Below are positions 18,750 to 26,414 of a stretch of 64,000 bases of DNA, piece by piece. The position numbers were made by a program, and so were the translations under genes. This stretch comes from Flavobacterium johnsoniae. GTDB taxonomy: Bacteria; Bacteroidota; Bacteroidia; Flavobacteriales; Flavobacteriaceae. Under the pieces are notes generated by a model. That model made no database searches, had not been told where the DNA came from, and was given only the letters and a program-made list of their open reading frames with translations. The first letter of the stretch is position 1. The number at the start of each line of letters is the position of its first letter. The DNA lies in NCBI RefSeq assembly GCF_001879205.1, contig NZ_MLFK01000013.1, forward strand, positions 1 through 64,000, in the 5' to 3' direction.

Positions 18750-19440
18750 ATGTGTATTGATCGATGATGAGCCTTTAGCTATAAAAGTGCTGCAAAATTA
18801 CTTTAACAATTTTACAGATTTTGAAGTTATTGGCACATTCAATAATTCGCTGGAAGCATTGGATTTTATAAACAGTACTTCTGTTGATGCTGTTTTTCTA
18901 GATATCAATATGCCCATGATGACCGGTTTCGAGTTAATCAGTTTAATCGAAAACAAAACAAAAGTTATTATCACAACAGCCTTTAGAGAATTTGCAGCAG
19001 AAAGCTATGACCTTGATGTTTTAGATTATTTAGTAAAACCTATTCCGCTGCCAAGATTCATCAAATGCATCAATAAAATTACAACCGAATACAATTTAAA
19101 AAACAATATTAAGATTGACACCACAAAAGGTGATTCGCATATTTTTATTAAGGTTGATAAAAAAATGATGAAAATTAATATTGAAGAAATTCTTTTTATC
19201 GAAGGAATGAAAGAATATATAAAAGTTGTAACCGCAGATAAAACCTATATCACTCATAAATCTTTAACTTCTTTATCTGAGGAATTGCCGGGAGACCGCT
19301 TTTTACGCATACACAAATCGTACGTAATTGCCTTAAATAAAGTGAAATCTATTGAAGGAAACCGCATTCAGATACAGTCTTACACTATTCCTATAGGAAG
19401 AAATTACAGCAAAGACGTAAAAAACAGAATTCTCGAATAA
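18739..19440 (+). CDS. LytTR-family response regulator of the chitin locus
   Basis: The 233-residue protein has a receiver domain (1-120) with DDEP, phospho-acceptor Asp55 in FLDINMP and Lys in LVKPI. A LytTR DNA-binding domain follows (about 133-230: ILFIEGMKEYIKV, YITHKSLTSL, FLRIHKSYVIALNKV). It overlaps the kinase gene. LytTR regulators bind tandem 9-bp repeats, and such repeats lie before both susC genes and, less clearly, the transporter gene directly downstream. It is therefore the best candidate activator of the locus. Confidence 0.94.
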   Translation: MKIKCVLIDDEPLAIKVLQNYFNNFTDFEVIGTFNNSLEALDFINSTSVDAVFLDINMPMMTGFELISLIENKTKVIITTAFREFAAESYDLDVLDYLVKPIPLPRFIKCINKITTEYNLKNNIKIDTTKGDSHIFIKVDKKMMKINIEEILFIEGMKEYIKVVTADKTYITHKSLTSLSEELPGDRFLRIHKSYVIALNKVKSIEGNRIQIQSYTIPIGRNYSKDVKNRILE

Positions 19441-19492
19441 AACTTTAACATTTCTAACTCTCAATAAATTAACACATTGTTGAATAAATGAT

Positions 19493-19522
19493 GCTGTTCG
19501 TTTAAATTTAACATTATTTTCA
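19493..19522 (+). promoter_or_regulatory. Weaker LytTR-type operator before the sugar transporter
   Basis: GCTGTTCGT (19493-19501) is followed by a 12-bp spacer TTAAATTTAACA and a poorer second half, TTATTTTCA. As at the two susC sites, eight bases and then a run of T follow (here nine T). The first half and spacer closely match the susC I site; the second half is degenerate. Confidence 0.5.
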
Positions 19523-19609
19523 ATCAATAATTTTTTTTTGATTCATGTAACAAATATATTTACGGTCTTCAAAAAACAATTTTTATTAAAAATTAACCTT
19601 ATTACAATT

Positions 19610-21076
19610 ATGAGTTCAGAAAATGTTCAAACCAAATGGGGACAGTTTATCTCATTGATAATCGTCTTCTTCTTTTGGGGTTTCGTTGGTTCGGCCAATG
19701 ATATCCTGATTCCAGTATTCAAAAAAGTCTTTACTTTATCTCAAGTTCAATCACAACTAGTAGCTTGGGCATTTTATGCTGCGTATTTTGTAGGTTCTAT
19801 AATCTTCTTTTTAGTTTCATTAAAATTAGATGTACTGCAAAAATTCGGTTATAAGAAAACACTTTCGGCTGGTTTACTTCTTTCTGCTGTTGGATCATTT
19901 TTATTCGTTCCGGCTGCGACTATGGAAAGTTTCCCTTTCTTCTTAACCGCTTTGTTTACTGTTGGTTTAGGCTTTTCAATTCAGCAAATTGTAGCAAATC
20001 CTCTAGCAATTAAAATGGGTAGTCCTGCCACAGGGGCGCACCGTTTAACTTTAGCAGGAGGTATCAACTCATTTGGAACAACGATTGGTGCTATCCTTTT
20101 GGGTATTGCTTTATTCGGAATGGGAGATAACAAAAACACATCTCTTTCTTTAGAAGACATAAAATTACCTTTCATCATTCTTGGTCTTGCTTTTATTGCA
20201 GTAGCCATTTTTATGAATTTCTCTAAAATAGAAGACCCTGAAAAAGAAGAAGTTGTTGTTAAAACAGCACACGAAAAATTTAATATTCTTGATTACCCGC
20301 AATTGTATTTAGGAATGTTGGGGATCTTTATTTATGTAGGTACTGAGGTAACTATTATTAGTAATTTACCGGCTTTATTACATACCGCAGAATTTGGAAA
20401 TGTATTAGAAGATGCCATCGCTCCATTTATCGCCCTTTATTGGGGAAGTTTAATGATTGGTCGTTGGAATGGTGGTGTAAACGTTTTCAATACTTCAAAT
20501 TTAGTTAATACCGCTTTAAAATTCATTGTTCCTGCTATTGCATTTGGAGTTATTATTGGAGCAAACATTTTTGCAGCACACGACGTTTCTGCGTTCTATA
20601 TTTATCCAATCTGGATTTTATTGTTCATCGCAGTAAGTTTTGTGGGAGGAAAAAATGCTGGAAAAACATTAATGCTTTTCGGAATTTCAGGTTTATTAAT
20701 GATGGTTGCCGGATTAGCTTGGCCAAACCCGGAAATTGCTAAATTTTTCTTTATTTCTGGCGGATTGTTCTTGTCTATCATGTGGCCTTCTATCTTCGAT
20801 TTAGCGATCGCAGGTTTAGGAAAAAACACAGGAAAAGCATCTTCATTCTTAATCATGATGATTCTTGGAGGAGGAGTTATTCCTTTGGTTCAAGGAAGTA
20901 TTTGTGATTTAGACCTGACAAAACCTGACGGAATCTTCGGAATCACCTGGACACATTTCTCTTATATAGTACCACTTCTTGGTTTTGCATATTTAGGTTT
21001 TTACGGTTTTTACTGCCCTAAAATCTTAAAAAGACAAGGAATCAACCACGTTGAAAGCGAAGGCGGAGGTCACTAA
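19610..21076 (+). CDS. nagP: MFS sugar transporter, FHS/NagP-like (probable GlcNAc permease)
   Basis: Starting at the ATG at 19610 the protein has 488 residues and about 12 membrane segments; an upstream frame from 19538 adds residues not typical of the family. The N-terminus (FFFWGFVGSANDILIPVFKK) and QQIVANPLAIKMG fit the FucP/GluP (FHS) group, which includes the NagP GlcNAc permeases. Its place at the edge of a chitin locus supports import of GlcNAc across the inner membrane. It follows the regulator by 170 bp and has its own predicted operator. Substrate is inferred from context. Confidence 0.88.
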   Translation: MSSENVQTKWGQFISLIIVFFFWGFVGSANDILIPVFKKVFTLSQVQSQLVAWAFYAAYFVGSIIFFLVSLKLDVLQKFGYKKTLSAGLLLSAVGSFLFVPAATMESFPFFLTALFTVGLGFSIQQIVANPLAIKMGSPATGAHRLTLAGGINSFGTTIGAILLGIALFGMGDNKNTSLSLEDIKLPFIILGLAFIAVAIFMNFSKIEDPEKEEVVVKTAHEKFNILDYPQLYLGMLGIFIYVGTEVTIISNLPALLHTAEFGNVLEDAIAPFIALYWGSLMIGRWNGGVNVFNTSNLVNTALKFIVPAIAFGVIIGANIFAAHDVSAFYIYPIWILLFIAVSFVGGKNAGKTLMLFGISGLLMMVAGLAWPNPEIAKFFFISGGLFLSIMWPSIFDLAIAGLGKNTGKASSFLIMMILGGGVIPLVQGSICDLDLTKPDGIFGITWTHFSYIVPLLGFAYLGFYGFYCPKILKRQGINHVESEGGGH

Positions 21077-21100
21077 AAATTTATAAAAAGAATTAAATTT

Positions 21101-21145
21101 AAAATTCCAAATTCCAGTTTCATAATGACTGGGATTTGGAATTTT
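21101..21145 (+). terminator. Terminator after the sugar transporter
   Basis: An 18-bp stem (21101-21118 with 21128-21145, one U-G pair in the plus transcript) has a 9-nt loop and ends in a T-run. It lies 24 bp after the transporter stop codon. Confidence 0.8.
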
Positions 21146-21170
21146 TATTTAAAAGAACAGCTATTTTCAC

Positions 21171-21215
21171 AAATAACCTTAGTCACTTAGAACCTCAGTG
21201 CCTTTAATCTCTTTC
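21171..21215. repeat. Degenerate CTTAG/ACCT repeat, copy 1
   Basis: A short array of CTTAG and AACCT-type words (CCTTAGTCACTTAGAACCTC) lies in the gap before the minus-strand gene. A similar array sits at 40216-40262. Such decayed repeats are, as far as I recall, scattered between genes in Flavobacterium. Confidence 0.4.
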
Positions 21216-21718
21216 TATTTAGCATTAATAATATTAGCCAGATTCTTTTTAAAAACCGCTTTATTTTGTTCTGATAACGGATAAACAACATCTTTATCAG
21301 CATGTACAATAACTTTATCAATATCAGCCTTTAAAAGCGCTTGCGGATCCTTAATTTTCAAAGTGCAGGCGCCATCAAAAAAGCCGTCATCTTCAATAAT
21401 CTTTTTGGCTTGAATAGTAGTTCCGTCATTTAAAACTGCCGAGATCGTCATTTCCTTATTTAACGTTTTAGAATAAAATCCGTCCATAACCAAAAGTAGT
21501 CTATACGTATTTTTTAATTCCGGACCTTTAAATTCATGCCTCGTAATATTATAACGAAGCCCTTTGGCCAAACTCTGAAATTGAGCTGAACAATCCAACT
21601 CAAATGTTGCCACATCTCCGGCATCGTTCACACTTTTTAAAACCTTAGCTTCTTGTGCATATATTGATACATTTACAGCAAAAAAAGACAGCAGAATCAG
21701 TATAACTTTCATATTCAA
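21215..21718 (-). CDS. Secreted protein of unknown function
   Basis: The 167-residue protein has a clear signal peptide (MNMKVILILLSFFAVNVSIYAQ). The mature part of about 145 residues has alternating polar and hydrophobic segments typical of a small beta-rich periplasmic protein. I recognise no family. A second ATG six bases in (21712) is an equally good start. It is a single gene between the sugar transporter and transaldolase, both separated by terminators. Confidence 0.75.
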   Translation of the reverse strand: MNMKVILILLSFFAVNVSIYAQEAKVLKSVNDAGDVATFELDCSAQFQSLAKGLRYNITRHEFKGPELKNTYRLLLVMDGFYSKTLNKEMTISAVLNDGTTIQAKKIIEDDGFFDGACTLKIKDPQALLKADIDKVIVHADKDVVYPLSEQNKAVFKKNLANIINAK

Positions 21719-21743
21719 TCATTTAAGTTTCATATAAAAGTAA

Positions 21744-21782
21744 AAAAAATCGCCTTTTCTCGTTAGAAAAAAGACGATTTTA
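21744..21782 (-). terminator. Terminator after transaldolase
   Basis: On the minus strand AAAATCGTCTTTT pairs with AAAAGGCGATTTT (one T-G pair) and a run of eight T follows. It lies 21 bp after the transaldolase stop. Confidence 0.75.
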
Positions 21783-21802
21783 ATTTTATAAGTATCTAAG
21801 TA

Positions 21803-22459
21803 TTATTTATTTCCTTTCTCGAAGTCAGCAACAAACTGAGCTAAACCGATATCTGTCAGTGGGTGTTTCAACAATCCGTAAATTGCAGAAAGAGGTCCAG
21901 TCATAACATCAGCACCAATTTTAGCGCAGTTTACAATATGCATAGTGTGACGCACAGAAGCAGCTAAAATTTGAGTTTCGTAACCGTAGTTATCATAAAC
22001 TTCTCTAATTTCCTGAATTAAGTTTAAACCATCTGTTGAAATATCATCTAAACGACCAACAAACGGAGAAACATAAGTAGCTCCGGCTTTAGCAGCCAAA
22101 AGCGCCTGTCCTACAGAAAAAACAAGAGTTACGTTAGTTTTAATTCCTTTATCAGAAAAATATTTTGCAGCCATAACACCTTCTTTGGTCATAGGCAGTT
22201 TTACAACGATTTGGTCATGCAATTCAGCCAGCTCTTCACCTTCCTTAATCATTCCATCATAATCAAGAGCATTAACTTCAGCACTAACATCACCTTCTAC
22301 AAGATTGCAAATGTCAACATAATGCTTTAAAATGTTGTTTTTTCCTGTAATTCCCTCTTTCGCCATTAATGACGGATTAGTTGTTACACCATCCAAAACA
22401 CCTAAAGCCTGTGCTTCTTTAATTTGAGCTAAATTAGCTGTGTCAATAAAAAATTTCAT
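21803..22459 (-). CDS. tal: Transaldolase, small FSA/TalC type
   Basis: The 218-residue protein transfers dihydroxyacetone units between sugar phosphates in the pentose phosphate pathway. MKFFIDTANL, GVTTNPSLMAKEG and NVTLVFSVGQALLAAKAGA are family hallmarks. Lys87 in IVVKLPMT is the Schiff-base residue (compare Lys85 in E. coli FSA), and YVSPFVGRLDD follows. Size fits the short subfamily that is usually a true transaldolase in Bacteroidetes and Firmicutes. A structured RNA element (22494-22603) lies 35 nt upstream on the same strand, so the gene may be controlled by it or simply follow a small RNA gene. Confidence 0.94.
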   Translation of the reverse strand: MKFFIDTANLAQIKEAQALGVLDGVTTNPSLMAKEGITGKNNILKHYVDICNLVEGDVSAEVNALDYDGMIKEGEELAELHDQIVVKLPMTKEGVMAAKYFSDKGIKTNVTLVFSVGQALLAAKAGATYVSPFVGRLDDISTDGLNLIQEIREVYDNYGYETQILAASVRHTMHIVNCAKIGADVMTGPLSAIYGLLKHPLTDIGLAQFVADFEKGNK

Positions 22460-22493
22460 AATCTATTATATTTAAATTGTGTTGATTTACTGG

Positions 22494-22603
22494 GCGTGAC
22501 CACATTTATAAAAGGCGCACTCATCAAACTGCTTATGTGCGCCTTTTATAAATATGGTCGGGCTATCCGCACTACTTCGGTAGTTAGCTTCTATCCCTCA
22601 CGC
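22494..22603 (-). ncRNA. Structured RNA element upstream of transaldolase (copy 1)
   Basis: On the minus strand the 110 nt fold into a closed shape. Outer GCGT/ACGC bases join the ends. A 5' arm has GGG-ATAGAAGC, a hairpin ACTAC-CGAA-GTAGT and GCGGATAG-CCC. Then comes a 23-bp hairpin (22537-22559 with 22498-22520). Its one imperfect pair is U-G in the minus transcript and C-A in the plus transcript, supporting the minus strand. GC is high against an AT-rich surround. The internal loop AURGAAGC/GCGGAYAG recurs at 39451-39534. It may belong to the Rfam Flavo-1 family, but I could not check. No U-run follows, so leader and free RNA are both possible. Confidence 0.65.
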
Positions 22604-22738
22604 AAATTCAGCTGCAAAATTACAATTTATAATTTTTTAAAGATTAAAAACTAAGAAATAATTATAACTATACGCCTCAATAATTTGACACAAACCACAA
22701 TAATATTGTATTTTTAAAAAATTAAAACAACTACCTCA

Positions 22739-24055
22739 GTGTCCGAAGAAAATTTCAAACAAGATATAATTAATATTAAAAATATTTCAATTGTCCCTAA
22801 TTTACTTAATGTAATATGCCAAACCACAGGTATGGGGTTTGCTGCTATTGCCAGAGTAACGGAGGACCGATGGATAACATGCAGCGCTTTAGACAATTTA
22901 GAATTCGGGCTGAAACCTGGAGACGAATTACAAGTAAAAACTACAATCTGCGACGAAATCAGACAAAATCCTAAAGCTGTAATTATAGACAACGTAAGCG
23001 AAGATCCTGATTATCACAATCATCATACCCCAATAATGTACAATCTGCAGAGTTATATCTCTGTTCCCATTATACGTCAGGACGGAAGTTTTTTTGGCAC
23101 TTTATGCGCTATCGATCCTAAACCAAATAAATTAAAAGATTTCAAAGTAAGCGAAATGTTCAATTTATTTGCTGAGTTAATCTCCTTTCACTTAAGCGCT
23201 GTAGAGCAAGCCCAGGCAGACAAAACACTTTTAAGCGAAAAAAACAATCTTTTAAAGAAAAATGAAGTCGAAAAGAAAGAAGCAGACAAACTAATATCTG
23301 ATGCAGAAAAAAAACTTATTGAGAAAAACAATTCACTAAAAAAAATGAATACCGAGCTCGAAGCTTTTAACTACATTTCGAGTCATGATCTTCAGGAACC
23401 TTTAAGAAAAATTCAGCTTTATACAGATCTTATCGAGCGTGAAGAAGAAAACAAATTATCTGAAAAAGCCAAAGCCGCTTTTCAAAAAATTAAAAGTTCG
23501 GCTTTTAGAATGCAGAATTTAATCAATGATCTCCTTACCTACTCTAAAACGAAATTCGACGAAAGGAAATTCGAATTAAAAGACCTCAATACAATCTTAA
23601 ACCATGTTATTGAAGACTTTAGCGAAGAAACAGAAAACAAAAATGTGATATTCGAAATAGAAAATCTTGGAAGTTTAAATGTAATCGAATTTCAGTTCAG
23701 GCAGTTAATGTATAACCTTATCAGTAATTCATTAAAATTCTCAAATCCTCATAAAAAACTCGTTATAAGCATAACTTCTAAAACAGGAAACAAACAGGAA
23801 TTAAATAATGATCAGCTTCTGCCAGATCAGAAATATAAACTCATCACCATTTCAGACAACGGAATAGGATTCGATCAGGCTTATAGTGACAAAATTTTTG
23901 GATTATTTCAGGTATTACAAACCAGATCATTAAACAGCACCGGAATTGGACTTACGATTGTAAAAAGAATTGTAGAAAACCACAATGGATTTATTAAAGC
24001 AGAAGGAGTTGTAAATCAAGGAGCAAAATTTGAAATTTTCATACCTGCAGCATAA
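22739..24055 (+). CDS. Soluble GAF-domain sensor histidine kinase
   Basis: The 438-residue protein starts at a GTG (22739). There is no signal or membrane segment. A GAF domain (about 15-155) is followed by a coiled coil (160-210), a HisKA box (NYISSHDLQEPLRK, His216) and a HATPase domain (NLISNSLKFSNP, ITISDNGIGFD, STGIGLTIVKRI). The layout resembles cytosolic phytochrome-like kinases without the bilin site. No response regulator gene is adjacent, so the partner is encoded elsewhere. Confidence 0.92.
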   Translation: MSEENFKQDIINIKNISIVPNLLNVICQTTGMGFAAIARVTEDRWITCSALDNLEFGLKPGDELQVKTTICDEIRQNPKAVIIDNVSEDPDYHNHHTPIMYNLQSYISVPIIRQDGSFFGTLCAIDPKPNKLKDFKVSEMFNLFAELISFHLSAVEQAQADKTLLSEKNNLLKKNEVEKKEADKLISDAEKKLIEKNNSLKKMNTELEAFNYISSHDLQEPLRKIQLYTDLIEREEENKLSEKAKAAFQKIKSSAFRMQNLINDLLTYSKTKFDERKFELKDLNTILNHVIEDFSEETENKNVIFEIENLGSLNVIEFQFRQLMYNLISNSLKFSNPHKKLVISITSKTGNKQELNNDQLLPDQKYKLITISDNGIGFDQAYSDKIFGLFQVLQTRSLNSTGIGLTIVKRIVENHNGFIKAEGVVNQGAKFEIFIPAA

Positions 24056-24080
24056 TCTCAAAAATTGCCCCAATAGTATA

Positions 24081-24884
24081 TTATAGTTTGTAATGATTCA
24101 TTAACATTTTTTCATACACTTTATCCGGAAGTGCACGTTTTAGTACAATCGAAAATTTCTGCATGAACACGCCAACCTTATAATGTACTTTTGGCTTTTC
24201 TGTTTGTATGATTTTATAAATTGCTTCGGCCATTTCACTCGGATTGCTCCCTGCATCAACATGTTCGTTCATTGTCGCCAGCGTATCGCCATAAACTTTT
24301 TCATAAGCAGATCCTTTTACAACCGGTGCATGATAACGCCCAGAAGCAATATTGGTAGCAAAATCGCCCGGCGCAACATTTGTAATTTCAACTCCAAATT
24401 GTTTTACTTCCATTCGTAAAGCCTCTGTAATCAATTCCAAAGCCCCTTTTGACGCCGAGTAAACGCTTCTGTAAGGCAGCCCCATATAAGCCGCAATAGA
24501 AGTAATATTGATAATCAAACCTGATTTCTGTTCGCGCATTTGTGGTAAAACAGCTTTCATCACTTCAATTGGCCCAAAGAAATTGGTTTCAAAATTGTTT
24601 TTAATTTCTTCCATCGGAATTTCTTCCAAAGGCCCCGTAATTCCAACTCCCGCATTATTAATCACAATATCTAATCTTCCAGAAGTGTTAATAATCTTGG
24701 CAACAGCCTTTCGTATAGAATCAGCACTTCGAACATCTAAAGCAACTAAGGGAAAAATCGAATTCAAAACTTTCTCAGGATTTCGACTAGTACCATATAC
24801 TACGAAACCTTTTTTATGCAAAAATTCTCCAATTGATTTTCCAATCCCTGAGGATCCTCCGGTAATTAAAACGACTTTATTCAT
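24081..24884 (-). CDS. Short-chain dehydrogenase/reductase
   Basis: The 267-residue Rossmann enzyme has TGGSSGIG at the N-terminus for the dinucleotide, NNAGVG at about 78, the catalytic Ser around 133 and YSASK at about 150. It is a classical SDR; the substrate cannot be told from sequence. The C-terminal third resembles SDRs acting on lipids or ketones. It converges on the sensor kinase gene with a 25-bp gap. Confidence 0.9.
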   Translation of the reverse strand: MNKVVLITGGSSGIGKSIGEFLHKKGFVVYGTSRNPEKVLNSIFPLVALDVRSADSIRKAVAKIINTSGRLDIVINNAGVGITGPLEEIPMEEIKNNFETNFFGPIEVMKAVLPQMREQKSGLIINITSIAAYMGLPYRSVYSASKGALELITEALRMEVKQFGVEITNVAPGDFATNIASGRYHAPVVKGSAYEKVYGDTLATMNEHVDAGSNPSEMAEAIYKIIQTEKPKVHYKVGVFMQKFSIVLKRALPDKVYEKMLMNHYKL

Positions 24885-25046
24885 TTGTCGGTTATAGATT
24901 AAATGTTATAAGTTAAATGTGATTGTCTATACGTAGAATTGAATGCAACAGCTAAAACTTTTAACCTCTTACAAATAGCTTCTAACTTCCGACAGGTCCA
25001 AAAATAAAAAAATCCTCCATAAGGAAGACTACATTTAAATTAATTC

Positions 25047-25074
25047 TAAAAAAAAATCCTGAAAAATTTCAGGA
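25047..25074 (-). terminator. Terminator downstream of SRP RNA
   Basis: TCCTGAA and TTCAGGA (25068-25074 and 25057-25063) form a short stem followed on the minus strand by about ten T. A separate run of T lies directly at the end of the RNA (25080-25090). Confidence 0.65.
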
Positions 25075-25090
25075 CACTAAAAAAAAAAAT

Positions 25091-25183
25091 GGCAAGCGAC
25101 CTACATCGCACCGCTCAACCACGTACCCTTGCTATGTTCCCATCCTGGGGGAGTCTGCAGGAGCTGGTCGTGTAGGACTTGCC
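25091..25183 (-). ncRNA. ffs: Signal recognition particle RNA, small bacterial type
   Basis: The ends GGCAAG and CTTGCC pair, as do the next segments (TCCTACA with TGTAGG). The conserved tip has CCCCCAGG and GGGAACATAGCAAGGGTA, the SRP RNA hallmark bound by Ffh. A run of T follows on the minus strand and an excellent promoter precedes it (25188-25217). The RNA guides membrane and secretory proteins to the translocon. A frame across this RNA from 25129 joins the downstream lipoprotein gene but is not real coding sequence. Confidence 0.93.
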
Positions 25184-25187
25184 GGTG

Positions 25188-25217
25188 CAAATATACAATC
25201 TTTTTATATTTTTGCAA
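25188..25217 (-). promoter_or_regulatory. Promoter of SRP RNA
   Basis: On the minus strand TTG (25215-25217) is followed by a 19-bp spacer and TATATTTG (25188-25195), matching the Bacteroidetes primary sigma consensus TTG-N19-TAnnTTTG. The predicted start is about 5 nt downstream, where GGCAAG begins. Confidence 0.85.
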
Positions 25218-25272
25218 GAGCTTTGCTGCTATAAAAATAACGTCGTATATTGGCTTATTCAAATTTTTAACT

Positions 25273-26322
25273 ATGAAAAAATATAACTTCCTAACTGTCA
25301 TTTTATTAGGAATCACATTAATTGGATGTAAAGGCACAAAAAAAGGTGAAAATTCTTTGTTTACTATCGACGATTCTGCTTTTCCTGCCCATTTTTTACC
25401 ACAAGAAGCTGTTTCAATCGGAATTTTAAATCCAAATTCGAAAGAAATTGACAGCGTTGTTTACTTCGTTAACGACAAAAAAGTGGGAAGCCAAAAAGGA
25501 TCAGAAAAATTTAAATTTGAATTAAAAGATCAAAAACTGGGTTATCAATATTTAAAAGCTACTGCTTATTTTGGAGGAGATTCATCTGATGCTACAAAAC
25601 GCATTGAAATAGTTTCGAATGTTGAACCAAAATTATTAAAGTATAAAATGGTTAATACCTTCCCTCACGATACTACTGCTTTTACAGAAGGATTAGAATT
25701 TCATGATGGCCTTTTATTTGAAAGTACAGGCCAAAAAGAAGATTCATACTTTAGATCTGTAGATTATAAAACTGGAAAAGTAATCAAACAGGTTGATCTT
25801 CCAAAAGAGTATTTTGGAGAAGGAATTACTTTTATCAATGGAAAAATCTACCAATTAAGCTGGCAGGAAAAAACAGGTTTCATTTACGATGCTAAAACTT
25901 TCAAATTAGATAAAACATTCAAATACGATAAAGATATCGAGGGCTGGGGAATGACAAATGACGGCAAATACATTTATCACTCAGACGGAACGGAAAAAAT
26001 TTGGAAAATGGATCCAAATACGCAAAAATTAGTTGATTACATTAACGTATATTCTGGGTCTTCAAAAATTAAAGCTATCAACGAATTAGAATTAATCAAC
26101 GGAAAATTCTATGTAAATGTTTGGCAAAAAGATGCTATTGCGATTGTAAATCCAACTTCTGGTGCAGTTGAAGGAATATTGGATCTTTCTGGTTTACGTA
26201 AATCAGTGAAATCTAAAAATGCAGAAGTTTTAAACGGAATTGCCTACAATCCTCAAACTAAAACCATCTTTGTTACTGGTAAATACTGGGACAAACTGTT
26301 CGAAATAACTGTTTCGGAATAG
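25273..26322 (+). CDS. Glutaminyl-peptide cyclotransferase, plant-type, lipoprotein
   Basis: The ATG at 25273 gives a 349-residue protein with a lipoprotein signal (LIGCKG, Cys about 18). After about 110 residues of linker or Ig-like sequence comes a five-bladed propeller of the Glu_cyclase_2 family: FPHDTTAFTEGLEF, LFESTG, YFGEGITF, QLSWQE, IYHSDGTEKI, NELELINGKFYVNVW, NGIAYNP and FVTGKYWDKLFEI. These enzymes form N-terminal pyroglutamate on exported proteins. It is divergent from the SRP RNA gene. Confidence 0.88.
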   Translation: MKKYNFLTVILLGITLIGCKGTKKGENSLFTIDDSAFPAHFLPQEAVSIGILNPNSKEIDSVVYFVNDKKVGSQKGSEKFKFELKDQKLGYQYLKATAYFGGDSSDATKRIEIVSNVEPKLLKYKMVNTFPHDTTAFTEGLEFHDGLLFESTGQKEDSYFRSVDYKTGKVIKQVDLPKEYFGEGITFINGKIYQLSWQEKTGFIYDAKTFKLDKTFKYDKDIEGWGMTNDGKYIYHSDGTEKIWKMDPNTQKLVDYINVYSGSSKIKAINELELINGKFYVNVWQKDAIAIVNPTSGAVEGILDLSGLRKSVKSKNAEVLNGIAYNPQTKTIFVTGKYWDKLFEITVSE

Positions 26323-26340
26323 AAAAATAAAAAAAATAAA

Positions 26341-26396
26341 AACACGAATTTCACAGATTTCACAGATTAGTTCGTGATAATTTGTGAAATTTGTCT
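26341..26396. repeat. Imperfect palindromic repeat before hutI
   Basis: CACGAATTTCACAGATTTC and its near reverse complement AATTTGTGAAATTTGT lie in the 90-bp gap. This looks like the degenerate CACGAATTTCACGAATT-type repeat scattered between flavobacterial genes. No function is known. Confidence 0.45.
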
Positions 26397-26414
26397 TTTA
26401 TAACAATCCCAAAA

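Noticed and set aside
25129..25272. N-terminal extension of the cyclotransferase
   Set aside because: It would cross the SRP RNA gene and its promoter, and the lipoprotein signal starts at 25273.
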